Positions 46,661 through 57,736 of a DNA stretch of 64,000 bases are shown piece by piece (position 1 is the first letter of the stretch; each line of letters starts with the position of its first letter). A model generated the notes under the pieces. It worked only from the letters and a program-made list of their open reading frames with translations. It ran no database searches and had not been told where the DNA came from. Location of the stretch: positions 62,001 through 126,000 of the forward strand of contig JASJFT010000098.1 in assembly GCA_030770425.1 (NCBI GenBank), given 5' to 3'. Both the position numbers and the translations under genes were made by a program. Origin of the DNA: Darksidea phi. Lineage: Eukaryota; Ascomycota; Dothideomycetes; Pleosporales; Lentitheciaceae.

Positions 46661-47123
46661 GCCGACACATCATTTCCAGGCGCCCCTAGATATAGTCATT
46701 TTAGATATCCGGACTTGGAAAAAGGCACATTGAACACGTAATGCTATATTTGGCCTGACGCCATTGGAGCATTGGCAAGAGGGGTGAGGTCATGCATGCA
46801 GATACACGAGTGAATTATGCCATGCAGTAGCTTTGAAACATTGTATTCATTATTTAGTGGAGCTGCCGTTTAGCTATTGAATAACAGTGCGCACATTGTC
46901 CGCTCAGTATGCCCTGGTTATAATTTGCGGCGAAAGCTAGCCTAGTCAACGCCCATCTTTAGCTTCAGTAAATCACTTTAAGCCACGATTCTCAAAGCAA
47001 TTACTGCTCACCAAAGCGAAACCCACCCTAGCTCAGTGATCTATCCTTTATACATATCATTCAAAGTCCCAGAAGAACGCTACTCGCTCTATGACCAAAC
47101 ACACGCTATCCATACGCTCAATC

Positions 47124-48449
47124 ATGGGACAGCACCGCAGCAAACCATACTCCGCCACCGCCGTGTCGAGCGAAGACGCCACCGTTGACAGTGTACCACC
47201 ACTACACTTAGCCGTCATGCCATCCACTCCCAGCTCCAATGTCGTTAAAGACAAAGCCGCCAATAAAGCGCTCGTAATCTCAAATACAATGCCTCTAGAA
47301 CACTACATCCGAAAAGCCATGCCGGACAAGGTTCGCAAGGGATTACCTGAGCATCTCTTTCGACCCTCTAGAATGTTCGAACCGCCAATGCTAAAAAGAG
47401 GCATGACGAGTCGTGTATTAATCTTCTCGGGCTCCTTCAACCCACCGCATATAGGCCATAAGCTTCTCCTATCCCACGCCTTCTTCCGCTCTCAATTCCC
47501 CAACATAATTGCCGCCATCATTGTGCTCGTGAGCGAAAAGGACATCCGTGGAAAGAGATGGCTCGAACCTAAACTGTTATTGAACCACAAAGAGCGCACT
47601 CGCCTCTGGCATGACAACATGCTCAACCCCTGGTCTTGGATCGCCCCAAGTTACAGAGCAAAGGTAGCTATTTTGAAAAACCTTGGAAAAGTGGCCGCTA
47701 AGGACGGATTTAATATCGAGTTTGTGCATGTTGCAGGGCCCGACTACGTTATACAGGCCGACGGATGCCAGTGGTGGGATGTGACCGATAGTGTGTTCAT
47801 TGGAAACTATTTTCGTCCGGGTCATTTCGACGTGGTCGGTATGTCGCTGGAGCCAGTTCGGGGATGCAGCCCCTGGATCAAGAGCAATTACCCAGAGCAA
47901 TCTTTGCTGGCGCGTGTGACGGCGGGCAAACTGTCGGCAGTGGCTGTATTATATTTGCTATATGAGAATGAGCTGATGAAGATAATGAAGAAAAAGGACC
48001 TTCCGAGCGAAGAAGCAGAGACCGAAGCTGAAGCCTGTCTTGAGCGGTGTCTCAAGCAGCGCGAGTCATCGTGGATTTGCCACAACAAACTCAATCCACA
48101 GCAAATGATGCAGTTCATGCTGATTCACGAATTTCAGAAGAAAGTCGGACGGGTGGAGGTGAGCTCAACCGCGGTTCGCAAGATACTACAAGAGCGACTA
48201 AAAGCATCACGTAACGGAGTCATTGCAGCCTTGCGCGGTGTAGTGCTTAACCTCGAAACGCTGATCGAGATTGTAGAGGCTAAAGAAAAGAAGGCCATGG
48301 GAAGATTGCTGGGTAAACAACTATACGCGCTGGAACATCGAAGACTGGAAGCACAAACGACGAATACGCAGCGGAAATTGAGAAAGAAGGTACTGCAGAA
48401 AGGGCGAAAGGGGAAGAGGAGTGTTGAAACGCAGGTGTATTCTCAGTAG
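47124..48449 (+). CDS. NMNAT-type nucleotidyltransferase (HxGH family)
   Basis: Single exon; 441 residues from the ATG at 47124, or 452 from the ATG at 47091. Numbering from 47091, the phosphate-binding motif GSFNPPHIGH lies at 114-123 and the closing SSTAVR motif at 358-363. Together these mark the nicotinamide/nicotinate mononucleotide adenylyltransferase group, which joins ATP and NMN or NaMN to form NAD precursors. The middle part, with KLLLNHKERTRLWHDNM and VHVAGPDYV, fits the substrate-binding region. The protein is longer than typical NMNATs, with a ~100-residue N-terminal extension and a basic C-terminal tail. I prefer the 47124 start because its context is stronger (A at -3, G at +4) and because it creates MGQHRSKP. 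The exact substrate needs a family tree. Confidence 0.8.
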   Translation: MGQHRSKPYSATAVSSEDATVDSVPPLHLAVMPSTPSSNVVKDKAANKALVISNTMPLEHYIRKAMPDKVRKGLPEHLFRPSRMFEPPMLKRGMTSRVLIFSGSFNPPHIGHKLLLSHAFFRSQFPNIIAAIIVLVSEKDIRGKRWLEPKLLLNHKERTRLWHDNMLNPWSWIAPSYRAKVAILKNLGKVAAKDGFNIEFVHVAGPDYVIQADGCQWWDVTDSVFIGNYFRPGHFDVVGMSLEPVRGCSPWIKSNYPEQSLLARVTAGKLSAVAVLYLLYENELMKIMKKKDLPSEEAETEAEACLERCLKQRESSWICHNKLNPQQMMQFMLIHEFQKKVGRVEVSSTAVRKILQERLKASRNGVIAALRGVVLNLETLIEIVEAKEKKAMGRLLGKQLYALEHRRLEAQTTNTQRKLRKKVLQKGRKGKRSVETQVYSQ

Positions 48450-49362
48450 ATAAACGAGAAAACTGTAGCGCCCTAAAGAATATATGTTAGCTTTAGCTTC
48501 TTTGGGCAACTTCCAGGTTTGGTATAATCCATAAAAGAATGAAAGGGTTGGCGTAAGTCTACATATATTGGCGTTCGGAGGAGCAGTAGAGGCCTTAATT
48601 GTTAGGGTTCATTGCGACCTCCTAAGGCTATGAAGTTCTTTCTGGTCTAAACTTTTCGGCTGGAATAAGTCAGAGTTGAGGTCCTTATACGACCGACAAG
48701 CTGTGCATGTGGTTTTAAGGCCCGAATTATATGCAGAGCTCTTGCAGCATGCATGGGTGAAGCGAGTCAGGGGTTTGCTACGTAGTTCTGACAAGAGAGC
48801 ATTTGGAGATGAAAGATGCGACCTGGACTATTTTGTGGATGGAATGACAGACGGCCCGTGATGCCGGGCGAGGTCCACCACCCTAAACTTTCAACGCACA
48901 GGGCGTGATGTCATTGTGATGAAAACACGCGCAACCTGAATCGCTAGCCGCGCTCGAAGATGGAAGAATTACGAAGAGGAAGACGTCGCTCTTCAATGTT
49001 GTTCGTGGTTGTCGTGCAGCCAGCCAATCAGAGAATCGTAGAGGACAAGCGCGTCCATCACGCGCCAAAATCATGACCACATATATCACTCTACATCTAC
49101 CCTTATTATCACAACTCCAAGTGCCACCGCGAAGAGCTCCTCATAACGATGCCTCGCATGCATGCTATGCGGCTGTAAACCAGGAGTTTGGCGCAGATCA
49201 TTCGATCATGGGCCTCTCCTACGTCATACCCCGCCTGAGGGGTAAAAGCTGCCCTCATTCCCCGTGCCACTCTCAATTGACCACCACCAAATCTCTTCTC
49301 ACGGTGTCTTGAAGATATCAGTTGCCTACAGACTCCCGCAATATCGTCCATTGTCCGTCGCC
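48450..49362. other. Intergenic, promoter of the GAEQDR-repeat gene
   Basis: No gene recognised. An AGGGG (STRE-like) element in cctgaggggta lies near 49230, about 130 bp before the next start codon. An acatatatcac TATA-like sequence lies near 49078. Confidence 0.45.
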
Positions 49363-49897
49363 ATGAACTTCTTCGGCAACCGCAACAAAAGCGACCCGCC
49401 AATCGCTGGCCAGGGTACCGGCAACTTCGCGTCCGGAGCCGAGCAAGACCGCCATGCCTCGCACTTCAGCATTGGCGATGCAGGAGTAGACAAGATTAAG
49501 GATGCGGCGTGGAAGGTGGCAAGTTACAAGGGCGAAGGTGCCGAGCAGGACCGCTACGGCTCCCACTTCAAAGGCCTCAGCCTCGACCAGCAGCAAGTTA
49601 GAAAGGCGGCACAAAGCATAATGAATGCGCAGGGCTCTGGGGCGGAGCAAGACAGACATGCGAGCCACTTCGGTCTGGGAGCCGATGGTTTGGCGCAGGC
49701 AAGAATGCTGGCGGCTGCGAAGGGCGAGGGCGCTGAACAGGTACGTGTGCTACTTTGAGGACGGGACGAGACAAGACGGGCTAACGCTGCGACAGAATCT
49801 GTACGGGTCGCATTTCGGCGGTATTGATAAAGGAGATGTGCAGCAGGCTGCGCAGTCTGTGGAGGAGAGTGTCAAGCATGCGACAGAAAGAAGATAG
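49363..49897 (+). CDS. Small protein of four GAEQDR-x-SHF repeats
   Basis: Two exons, 49363-49740 and 49796-49897, with a 55 bp phase-0 intron (GTACGT donor, GACAG acceptor). The product is 159 residues starting MNFFGNRNKSDPP. Four units of about 30-35 residues each begin with GAEQDRHASHF or a variant (GAEQDRYGSHF, GAEQDRHASHF, GAEQNLYGSHF). A predicted amphipathic helix rich in Ala, Lys and Gln follows. The last repeat is created only by splicing, since its GAEQ is the end of exon 1, which strongly supports the intron. There is no signal peptide, membrane span or cysteine. I do not recognise the family; the regular polar-helical units would suit a small cytosolic binding or stress protein, but that is a guess. 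Confidence 0.82.
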
Positions 49898-50418
49898 ATT
49901 AGCGGCGGCCGAATAGGCACCTGAATGTACAACAGCAATGCAACCATCACCAATTGAAAGATGACTTCCCACGCCAGCCTCATTTTGATCCTCGGTTTCG
50001 GATTCACGATCGTATTAGGAGCGTTGTGTCCACACACACTATGGTCGGCAAATGATTCCACCGGCGGTCTCTTTACATGCCGTCTGCTTCGAGGTCTCAG
50101 GTCAGACCTTAATCGCCTCGGTGCGTTTATACCACCGTCGGTCTCAAGCTGCGCATCAGAAAAGTCAGAATTGATCTAAGCAGATTAGCCCACGCCAATC
50201 GCAAGCCAATAGCAATCGAGAGCTAACTGAGCAACAACCGATACCCCACAATTATACCTAGCGTTCCGCATTATGACGTGCGACTATTATGCGTAGCCTC
50301 CTAGGTTTGTAAGCCTCCCAATTGCTCGCCTCGACTGAGTTAAGATAGAACAGTTTGCCCAAAAGATTCATTTGTATCTGGAAAGCAAACGAGATTTAGT
50401 ATTCAATTCCTCGACCAA

Positions 50419-51523
50419 ATGTCTCACAACATCCTCATAACCGGTGGCTCCGGCTACCTGGGCGGCACCCTCCTAGCCCAGTTCCAATCCGCTAACCTAC
50501 CACCTTATTCTCGCCTCTACGCCCTTGTCCGTACCGATGCGCAAGCAGAAGCAGTCCGCCAATACAATGCCGAACCGCTCACGCTCACTCTTTCCGACCA
50601 CCCGTCCATTACGGCGGCCATCGTCGCAAAAAAGATTACTGTGGTATACCATCTCTACGATGCACGTGACACTACTACCACTGTTCCGTTCATCGAGGGC
50701 CTAGGAAAGGTCAAGGCGCAAACGGGGCAGGAAGTTCACTTCCTATTTACTACTGGCGCAAAATTATTCTCCGAACATGCAGGCGCGCCAACGGGGAGGC
50801 CGATTTTCGACACAGACCCTAACCTCTCCTCGATCCAGAAACAGCAAGAGAAGGATGCGCCCAATGCGATTCTGCGCCCGGGCGTTGAAGCCAACAACCT
50901 CGTAATCAACACCGCAGAAACACACGGTGTACGCAGCTACATTTTCGCACCGTGCATTGTGTACGGCCGCGGCCTTGGTTTTGGAAACGTTATCTCCATT
51001 CAAACCGTAGCTGTGGTGCGGGCTGCGAAAGCTTTACGGCGCGTTTATAAAGTCGATGAGGGGAAGCCAACGTGGCCTGTATGCCATATCCTCGACAATA
51101 CTTCCCTCTATATCGAGATCCTGAGAGCGATTTTGGAAGGGAGAGAGATTGGGCATGGTAAGCAGGGATACTATCTCGCAAGTACGGGAAGCGTTGCCTG
51201 GGATGATATCTACGCGGCGATGGGGAAGGCGATGAAGGAACGAGGCGTTGTGGATGACGCGAGCGTTGAAGAGGCGGATGGAGAAGTGCTGCGGAAGATG
51301 GGGGCGGCACTGGGGTGTCCAAAGGACTTGGTGGGGATCATGGTTGGAGGATTGTAAGTTTCTAAGGACTTGTTGTGAAAAGTGTCTGCTAACAAACTGT
51401 AGATGCACCTTTCAGGCCGACCATGGAAGCCAGATTGGTTGGAAGCCCAAATTCGCTCCGGAGCATATACTAGTAGCTGCAAGTGAGGAGGTAGAAATTA
51501 TCTTGCAGAACCTGAAAGAGTAG
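50419..51523 (+). CDS. NAD(P)-binding epimerase/dehydratase-like protein (extended SDR)
   Basis: Two exons, 50419-51353 and 51403-51523; the 49 bp intron has GTAAGT, a GCTAAC branch site and a TAG acceptor, and the junction codon is TTA. The product is 351 residues. The N-terminal TGGSGYLGG (residues 8-16) is the GxxGxxG dinucleotide-binding loop of extended or atypical short-chain dehydrogenases. ILRPGVEANNLVI and YIFAPCIVYGRG follow the order expected in NAD-dependent epimerase-like proteins. A canonical YxxxK pair could not be placed with certainty, so it may be an atypical member. The C-terminal exon ends HILVAASEEVEIILQNLKE. Probable cytosolic oxidoreductase; substrate unknown. Confidence 0.88.
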
Positions 51524-52226
51524 TAGAACTACTCTCATGAGGGGTTTTACATAATTCTTCCGCGCCCCCCCATAAACCCCCACTGTGTACCTCGGACCAA
51601 CGATCTACACATTTGCCTGCTTTGGGAACATAGGCACGAGATTTATACGTTGCAAGTGCGTCTAGACCATCTACCAAGAATACACCACTACATCTCACAT
51701 GCACAAGACATGTCGTCGTCGGCCGACTTTGCTCACTAATCGGACCGATGCCGCGCCGGTATAAGCATGCGGTGTACTCAACCAATCACCGCTCATTACC
51801 TTTATAGCAGAACATCTTACATGCAGGAACGACTCCACACATACGACGGTCATTGAGACCTTGGCTAAGACTAGTATATGATGTCTAGATCAGCATTCTC
51901 GATATTGCCTCGCGCCGCTTATTGCCCAGGATGCGCCTTCCCTTTCGCGCAACGGTTTACCCGTGACTTGGGGTAGCTGACGCCATACTACCCGAAAACG
52001 CACCGTACACGCAAAAGCGTCAGTCAATCCAAGGCAGCATCCCCGGTCCGTGAGCGCGGCGTAGATGCTATTTACAAGTTTTTCTGACCGGTCAGATCAC
52101 TTACAAGACAGCTGAGCTTCTGTACGACAACCGAGACACGGAGTTAGGATACAGAACTAGCAGCATGATGAATAAAGGAAATTGATAATATTGGAAGCAT
52201 CTAGCTGCTTGAATCCTTGCCCATGG

Positions 52227-52233
52227 TATAAAG
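52227..52233 (+). promoter_or_regulatory. TATA box of the small secreted protein gene
   Basis: TATAAAG lies 106 bp before the ATG at 52339, a typical spacing for highly expressed secreted-protein genes in filamentous fungi. Confidence 0.6.
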
Positions 52234-52338
52234 CTCAGTGTCTACCGACGACAGCTACACTCACCACACAGCCAAGCAACTCATCTTACCGACAAAGCTT
52301 CACTCTCGAAACACTTACCCCAACCTACAACCATCAAA

Positions 52339-52824
52339 ATGAAGACCACACTTATTATCGCCTCTCTCTTCACCGCCTTTGCGGCCGCTTCCCCAGTGGA
52401 GCTCGAAGCCCGCCAGGTACACCCCACCTAGAGACTCCCCCTTCTTCCCAGACCATTAACGCTTCCCCACAGGGCTCCGTCCGCGTCCAGCTCTCCGACG
52501 ACGCCACCGAAACCGGCGTCCAATCCAACATCGCTAAGAACGGTGCTCGGATTACCGTGCGCAGCGCCTTCGGTACGTCAATCCCACTTCCACCCAGCAT
52601 ACCCACCATTTCCGAACAAGCCACTGACTGTATGCTCGCGCTTAGGTAACTTGGGAAACCCGCCGTTTGCCTCCAGCGGAAGCATTGTGAGCGGGAGCGG
52701 CGTGTGCAATTTGTTTAGCAATGCGGCGGGTACGGCGAGGGTTGCTACGTTCCGCAGTGGTGGGGGTACTGTGAGCTTTGCTAGGACGAACCTGCAGAAT
52801 GGGGTTATTGTTTGCACTTCTTAG
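52339..52824 (+). CDS. Small secreted protein, three exons
   Basis: Exons 52339-52416, 52473-52572 and 52646-52824; introns are 56 and 73 bp with GTACAC and GTACGT donors. The joined frame gives 118 residues. Exon 1 encodes MKTTLIIASLFTAFAAASPVELEARQ, a signal peptide plus a short pro-like segment. The mature protein reads GSVRVQLSDDATETGVQSN, then a Gly/Ser/Asn-rich beta-type pattern (CNLFSNAAGTARVATFRSGG). It has only two cysteines (in GVCNLF and VIVCTS), which could form one disulfide. There is no known domain. Small size, secretion signal and a TATA promoter make it an effector-type candidate. It is convergent with the glycosyltransferase gene, 160 bp away. Confidence 0.82.
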
Positions 52825-52984
52825 ATGGTTGGGGGAGTAATGGTGGATGCGGTAGTTGAGTTGGATGGGACATGTTAATAGTCGCTCGCTCTTGCTAATG
52901 AAGTGACAATAATTGCATAGTAGCGTCATACGCTCTATTCTATTTCTAATCGTCTAAGGCCTAGCTTGAGGATGCTTTTGTCGG

Positions 52985-54202
52985 CTATTGCATAAGCCTC
53001 TCTCTTATCGTGGGCTCAAAAGCTGCCACCTCCATCCTCTTCATCCCGTTATCCTGCTTCACACTAACTTCCGCCCACCTCAACCACCCTGCATAAGTAC
53101 CTTCCCCACAATCACTCCCATCATGTTTTCTCCAAAGCATGCCCAAGGTTTCAGCCCCGAAGAGTTTCGCCGAGAACCCATGACCTAGTTTAATGCACCA
53201 AGCCTCCGCAACCACACGTTCCACAATCTTCCTCGCGAGGGCTTGATCCTCGCTCTCTTTCTCTCCCGGTTTTGGAAGAGGTAGAGAGAAGAGCTCGTGC
53301 TGGCGTTTTCCAGACCAGGAAGTGATTTGTTCGTGGATGTAGGTTGCATCGATCATGTTGAGGAGGTAGCACTTTTCGCGAACGTAGGTGGGCCCGTCCC
53401 AGTTATCTTCTTCGTCGAGCCACCGTTGCGCTGCGCCCATGCATTGGATTTGGATCGCGTAATCCGTCATGGCCTCATTGTTGATCACCATTTTCTCTTT
53501 GCCCTCCTCCTCAACCACAACTTCGTTGGCCACCCGTAGAAGGGGTACGTGGCTAACGAGCGGATGTTTGTGCATCCCCGTCGTATTCGTCTTACCCTCC
53601 CATAGCTTGAGCAGAATGTAATGCGCACGCCGAACAAGCGGGTTTCTGGGAGTAGAGATGAGGGTAAAGTTTACAATGGAGAGGTCAGGTGCAGCGCCCA
53701 TTGTGAACCCGAAGAAATCATATGGCGACTCTGGGTTCGCGATGTGCGTGGTCCAGAGCCAGTCTAGGCCCCCGAACAGCAAGATCCCCACATCGAGATA
53801 CACACCGCCGTACTTCAATAGTAGCGGATACCGAATCAAATCGGATGTATGCTGCGCCATGTACCCGCCATTAAGCGTGCCCTTGGTAAAAGCTTCTGGG
53901 ACGACCGATGGTGACTTGGTGTCGATGAAATTTGATACATTGAGTGGAGAGTCCGGCACATTGTCGAGCACGTAGATGGTCCAGCCTAGCGGCGCATAGC
54001 GACGGTGCCAATTGATCACGTTTCGGAGGAGGTATGGTGGGAGAGTGTTGATGCCCGAGTGCCAGAACGCGAAGATGGATTTCGCACCTTCCTTTGGTGG
54101 AAGCGGGTCTGTCAATATGGCGGGTAGCTGATCTTTTGTTGATATAGGTGGCGCAATGAAGTAGTTGAGGGGGGATGTGTTCGGGATCGGTGGATAGTCC
54201 AT
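52985..54202 (-). CDS. Capsule-synthesis-type glycosyltransferase
   Basis: Single exon of 405 residues from an ATG at 54202. FAFWHSGINTLPPYLLRNV near residue 53 and SDLIRYPLLLKYGGVYLDVG at 120-139 match the pattern of fungal glycosyltransferase-like proteins related to bacterial capsular polysaccharide synthesis proteins and GT32-type sugar transferases. In these the second motif carries the metal-binding acidic residues. Here it reads D137-V-G and not DxD. This DVG form occurs, to my recollection, in the capsule-synthesis group, so it does not by itself mean loss of activity. No clear signal anchor is seen at the N-terminus, which starts MDYPPIPNTSPLNYFIAPP. Sugar donor and acceptor are unknown. 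The complete frame and strong motif order support an active gene. Confidence 0.82.
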   Translation of the reverse strand: MDYPPIPNTSPLNYFIAPPISTKDQLPAILTDPLPPKEGAKSIFAFWHSGINTLPPYLLRNVINWHRRYAPLGWTIYVLDNVPDSPLNVSNFIDTKSPSVVPEAFTKGTLNGGYMAQHTSDLIRYPLLLKYGGVYLDVGILLFGGLDWLWTTHIANPESPYDFFGFTMGAAPDLSIVNFTLISTPRNPLVRRAHYILLKLWEGKTNTTGMHKHPLVSHVPLLRVANEVVVEEEGKEKMVINNEAMTDYAIQIQCMGAAQRWLDEEDNWDGPTYVREKCYLLNMIDATYIHEQITSWSGKRQHELFSLPLPKPGEKESEDQALARKIVERVVAEAWCIKLGHGFSAKLFGAETLGMLWRKHDGSDCGEGTYAGWLRWAEVSVKQDNGMKRMEVAAFEPTIRERLMQ

Positions 54203-54646
54203 GTTGACGATGGTTGTTTTCGAGGAGGTATTGAGAAGATGAATTGTGAGTCTGTGGAACGCTCCAGCGAAGCAAATACAAAATGTGTAGACAGACTATG
54301 GAATTACTCTCTCAAGGAAGCGACTGATATTTATATCTGTACGGAAGCTGTTGTAGAAGTCAGTTTATGTAATTAATGCAAAGGAGGGCTGATCACTTCG
54401 ACTCATCCCCGCTTGCACAGATTGGGCAAGCGCGATACCCGTTTCGGAAAGCGCTCTCCGTGGCTAAGCTCTCGACGGATCCCGCCGTTGTAAGCCCTTG
54501 AGTCAACGTTTAGACATCTCTGAGGTCTTCGCGAATGTATTAATATGATTCGAAGGGGCGCAGAATACTTCAATTAAGAAGGCTGATGTAAAAAGGCAGG
54601 AAAATAGTTGGATGACGTCATGCACCATTATATTGGGCTCCTCAGC

Positions 54647-55620
54647 CTACGCTTCTGGCGTCAAACACAAGTCCGGCTCACACCGGTTCACCATCCCATT
54701 AAAGTCAAAAGCAACCTCCGGCCACTCTGCTTCATTTGTCTGGTCTCCCACCAGCACACCCTCGCCGCCGTCATTCATAAATTCAGAGAAATCCCCCAAT
54801 AACTTCCTAGAAAACCTCTAGAAATCGCTCAGCCGTAATAGCGCCCTTACTCCTTGTTATACTATTCGCTTGTTTCAAGAAGATCCTGAGAAGTCGGTAT
54901 GATTAGGGTTTTCTAGGATCCTGATACCCTTGGTCCAAGAGTTTTGGAACGCATCGAAAAGCGGCCACGTAGGATCGTATTCGGTAAGGTGGCCTGAGCT
55001 GGCTAGCAGCAAAGAAGGCACCTGTAGATCGACGCAAATGAGATTCATAGCAGCAGGTTCTAAAACAATTCCATCGAGATTCAGAGTCCCTAGCAACGTT
55101 TTGCTTTTTGACACTGCGCGGTTTTGTTCAACGAAGATTTAGCTTAGAGATGCGCTTTCGCCGAGTGAATGCCCGAAGAAAGCAAAGTGCGTCAAGTTGA
55201 GCGATACACCTAGCTTCTCGGATATCTGAGGCAGAGCATCGAGGACGGCTGAGTTGTCCGTGAGGCGATAATCGTGGCTAAGGAACGCGGCTCCATCAGA
55301 GTGCTCGAGGTATGGCTGCTCCCATGGGTGGTCTACGCTGACCAACGTGCAGCCTTTGCTCATTGAACCTGAGATTATACCGAGATATAATTGCGATGGT
55401 GGTCCGACGCCCGCGGGACTGAAAAACAAAGTTGGCAGTTTAAGATCTTTACATTCATCTACCGATCAAGGTGTAGCATCGTATACAATGCTTGCTGTGA
55501 TGTTGCCGAAGGTGCCAGACGCGAGGAAGTAATACGTTTTGTAGGCTGTAGCAAGGCCGGCCCAAAGATACTTTTGCAATGGGGCGGTGTCGCGTGTTGA
55601 ATAGTAGACGTTGATCAATA
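54647..55620 (-). pseudogene. PAF-acetylhydrolase-like alpha/beta hydrolase pseudogene
   Basis: On the minus strand the sequence reads VYYSTRDTAPLQKYLW, a TGA near 55470, then KLPTLFFSPAGVGPPSQLY, LVSVDHPWEQ, and the nucleophile elbow FFGHSLGES. The order matches fungal platelet-activating-factor acetylhydrolase-like lipases. A TAA at 55139-55141 interrupts just after the elbow. The same frame then continues with LLGTLNLDGIVLEP, which carries the acidic residue strand, and NPNHTDFS, which carries the catalytic-type histidine. At least two frameshifts follow before the C-terminal SEFMNDGGEGVLVGD and a stop at 54647. The serine, aspartate and histidine positions are still recognisable, so the loss is fairly recent. 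Confidence 0.72.
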
Positions 55621-57015
55621 TCGAGCCTATATCATGCGATTAGGCCCCATTCGCATGTACTCTTATAAATCCCCTCCTGGAGAATGTAATAATTGGTTTC
55701 GCTTCTTACCCGTTCAGCCCACGGATACGCGGAGATATATCGACTCTAAGGGGCAAAGCGAAGTTAAATCTTCCTCTACAGCCATTCTGCAAGTAATATC
55801 TTGATCCTCAGACGAAAAGGATATTAGAAAAGCTATGACTGGTGTGGCGCTCTGCCCGGCGCTGTTGTGGAAGTTTTACAGGGAAGACAAGCGTCAGCAG
55901 ATAGGCAGCGGAGAAAACAGCGAAAATAAAGAGGGATATCATGGCGAACGTAAGTATGAGATACCATTCTTAGTAGCTCGTTGAAGTACTGAAGTAAGAA
56001 TTTATCTATAAATGTGCGGGTCAGCTATCTTTCTTACCATAGATGGGTTCTTTGAGCTGCGTGCGCTTATTCTAGGTGCATTTCAGCAAAACCATCTAGA
56101 CGGGTATGCGTAGTTATTGTTTTAAAAGAGGACACGCGCTGTACTACGATGGGGCCGCATTTAGTACTACGGATTCATGAGTATCACAGAAAGGCAGAGG
56201 CCGAATGAGCCAAATGCTCTCCTTGTTAGCAACCCATTGCTTGCACGCGCGGCGATCCTGTGCTTAAACAATGGACATTTGCCATGTATGGTTTGGCTTT
56301 TAAGAATATAATATATATTAATATATCAATTCGACAGGTGGGTTGTTCACTACAACGAAGATACGTCAGAAAGCATGTAGCACAATTTTCGACTAAGACC
56401 ATACTGATGACTGCACTTAGCGATAGCAAAGGAGAAGAATATGAGCTACTACAACAAAACAGCCCTTTATCCCTTCATGATATCGCGATTTGGAATTGTA
56501 GATCACAAGCCCAGTCTTTTGCTTACCCTTTAAAGTTATTAATACCAGAGTCGAGACTTCGCCTACAGTATTCAAGAGAAACATCCATTTGACCGAACAC
56601 AGATGTATAACTAGGGCGACGAACAATTTGGGAGGGATAAGGAAGTTTCTGCGTCAATTGCATGCCGCGTTGATAAGCTGGAATGGAGGATGAATTCTGG
56701 TCATCACTTCATACAAGCATTCACAGGCCAAAGGGAAGGACATTCTAGACATACCCAGGGTTGGAACACTCACTTGTATCCCAGCTTCTATCTAAATTTT
56801 CATGATGACGTGCTCTTATCGCGACGCGCCGCAGTGAAACTCGCGCCCGACCCAACGCAAGCGTCCAGCTTTCCTCTCCAAAAAAAAAACTTTTTTTTCT
56901 CGTACAACATCCGCCAGCAATCTATAAACCCAGATTTGCTAACCCATTTCGTGATCCACAGAAAGCAGGCCTTCGCCGAACATCCGGTTCTTCCAAGCGT
57001 TAGCACCTAGCTACA
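55621..57015. other. Intergenic, nothing recognised
   Basis: AT-richer spacer, with an A9/T8 run near 56881 close to the promoter of the next gene. No supported gene. Confidence 0.5.
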
Positions 57016-57736
57016 ATGCCGCCACGGTCTGATCCGCTCCCCCTCTTCTACCATAACTCGAGCTCCAGTGATGAGTACACCGAGGCTTTGGATAGCGTAA
57101 CAGGCCTATCACCCTCTGCAAACGACGAAATGCATGGGTATCTTGCTGCGCAAGTCAGAGCCGAGCACGACCCTTCGTCTTCACGGAACGCCGGGCATCC
57201 AGCACTTAGTCCGTTTTCTCGAGCTCGATCTCTAACTCATCGGTATAGAAGCAGCCGTTCCATGGATAGCGAGGTCCTCAGAGGCCCTGTCAAGCGGAGG
57301 GAAGTACGGGAGATCGCTAACTTCAAGGAGCACGGGTCCCACGCGAGGAAGAGGCGCTATAAGCGAAGGTGGGACAAGCCAGTTGATGCAGACTTGAGCG
57401 ATATTGTGCAATACACGGGCAATGACGAGGCAGACCAAAGCTTCAAGGAGGAGCATGACCGGAGAAACTTCGAGCTGGCAAGTAAGTTATCCCTTATTCT
57501 TGCGTCAATGCAGTGAAAAACTACTGATTGAGTAAAAAGGGAGCCTTGTACACGAGCGAGATCAGTACAATGACTGCTTCGTGTCGGAGGATGACCCCGA
57601 GGGCTGGGTATACATCGATCGAGTTATCTTTCCTGAAGGCTATGCGGTACAGCCAACGCCTTACAACAATGGGTCAAAGTACTCACTTTCAGGCGTGAAG
57701 AAGGCGGTGGAGAGGGTGCTGGGATGGTCTAGTTAG
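57016..57736 (+). CDS. Hypothetical basic protein, two exons
   Basis: Exon 1 is 57016-57481 and exon 2 is 57540-57736, with a 58 bp intron (GTAAGT donor, AAAAAG acceptor) and AGG as the junction codon. The product is 220 residues. The other nearby AG sites lead to early stops, which supports the unusual AAG acceptor. The N-terminal third is Ser-rich. A strongly basic stretch (HARKRRYKRRWDKP) could be a nuclear signal. The end reads WVYIDRVIFPEGYAV and VKKAVERVLGWSS. No family was recognised and there is no signal peptide. If the intron were retained, the protein would end after 166 residues. Confidence 0.65.
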
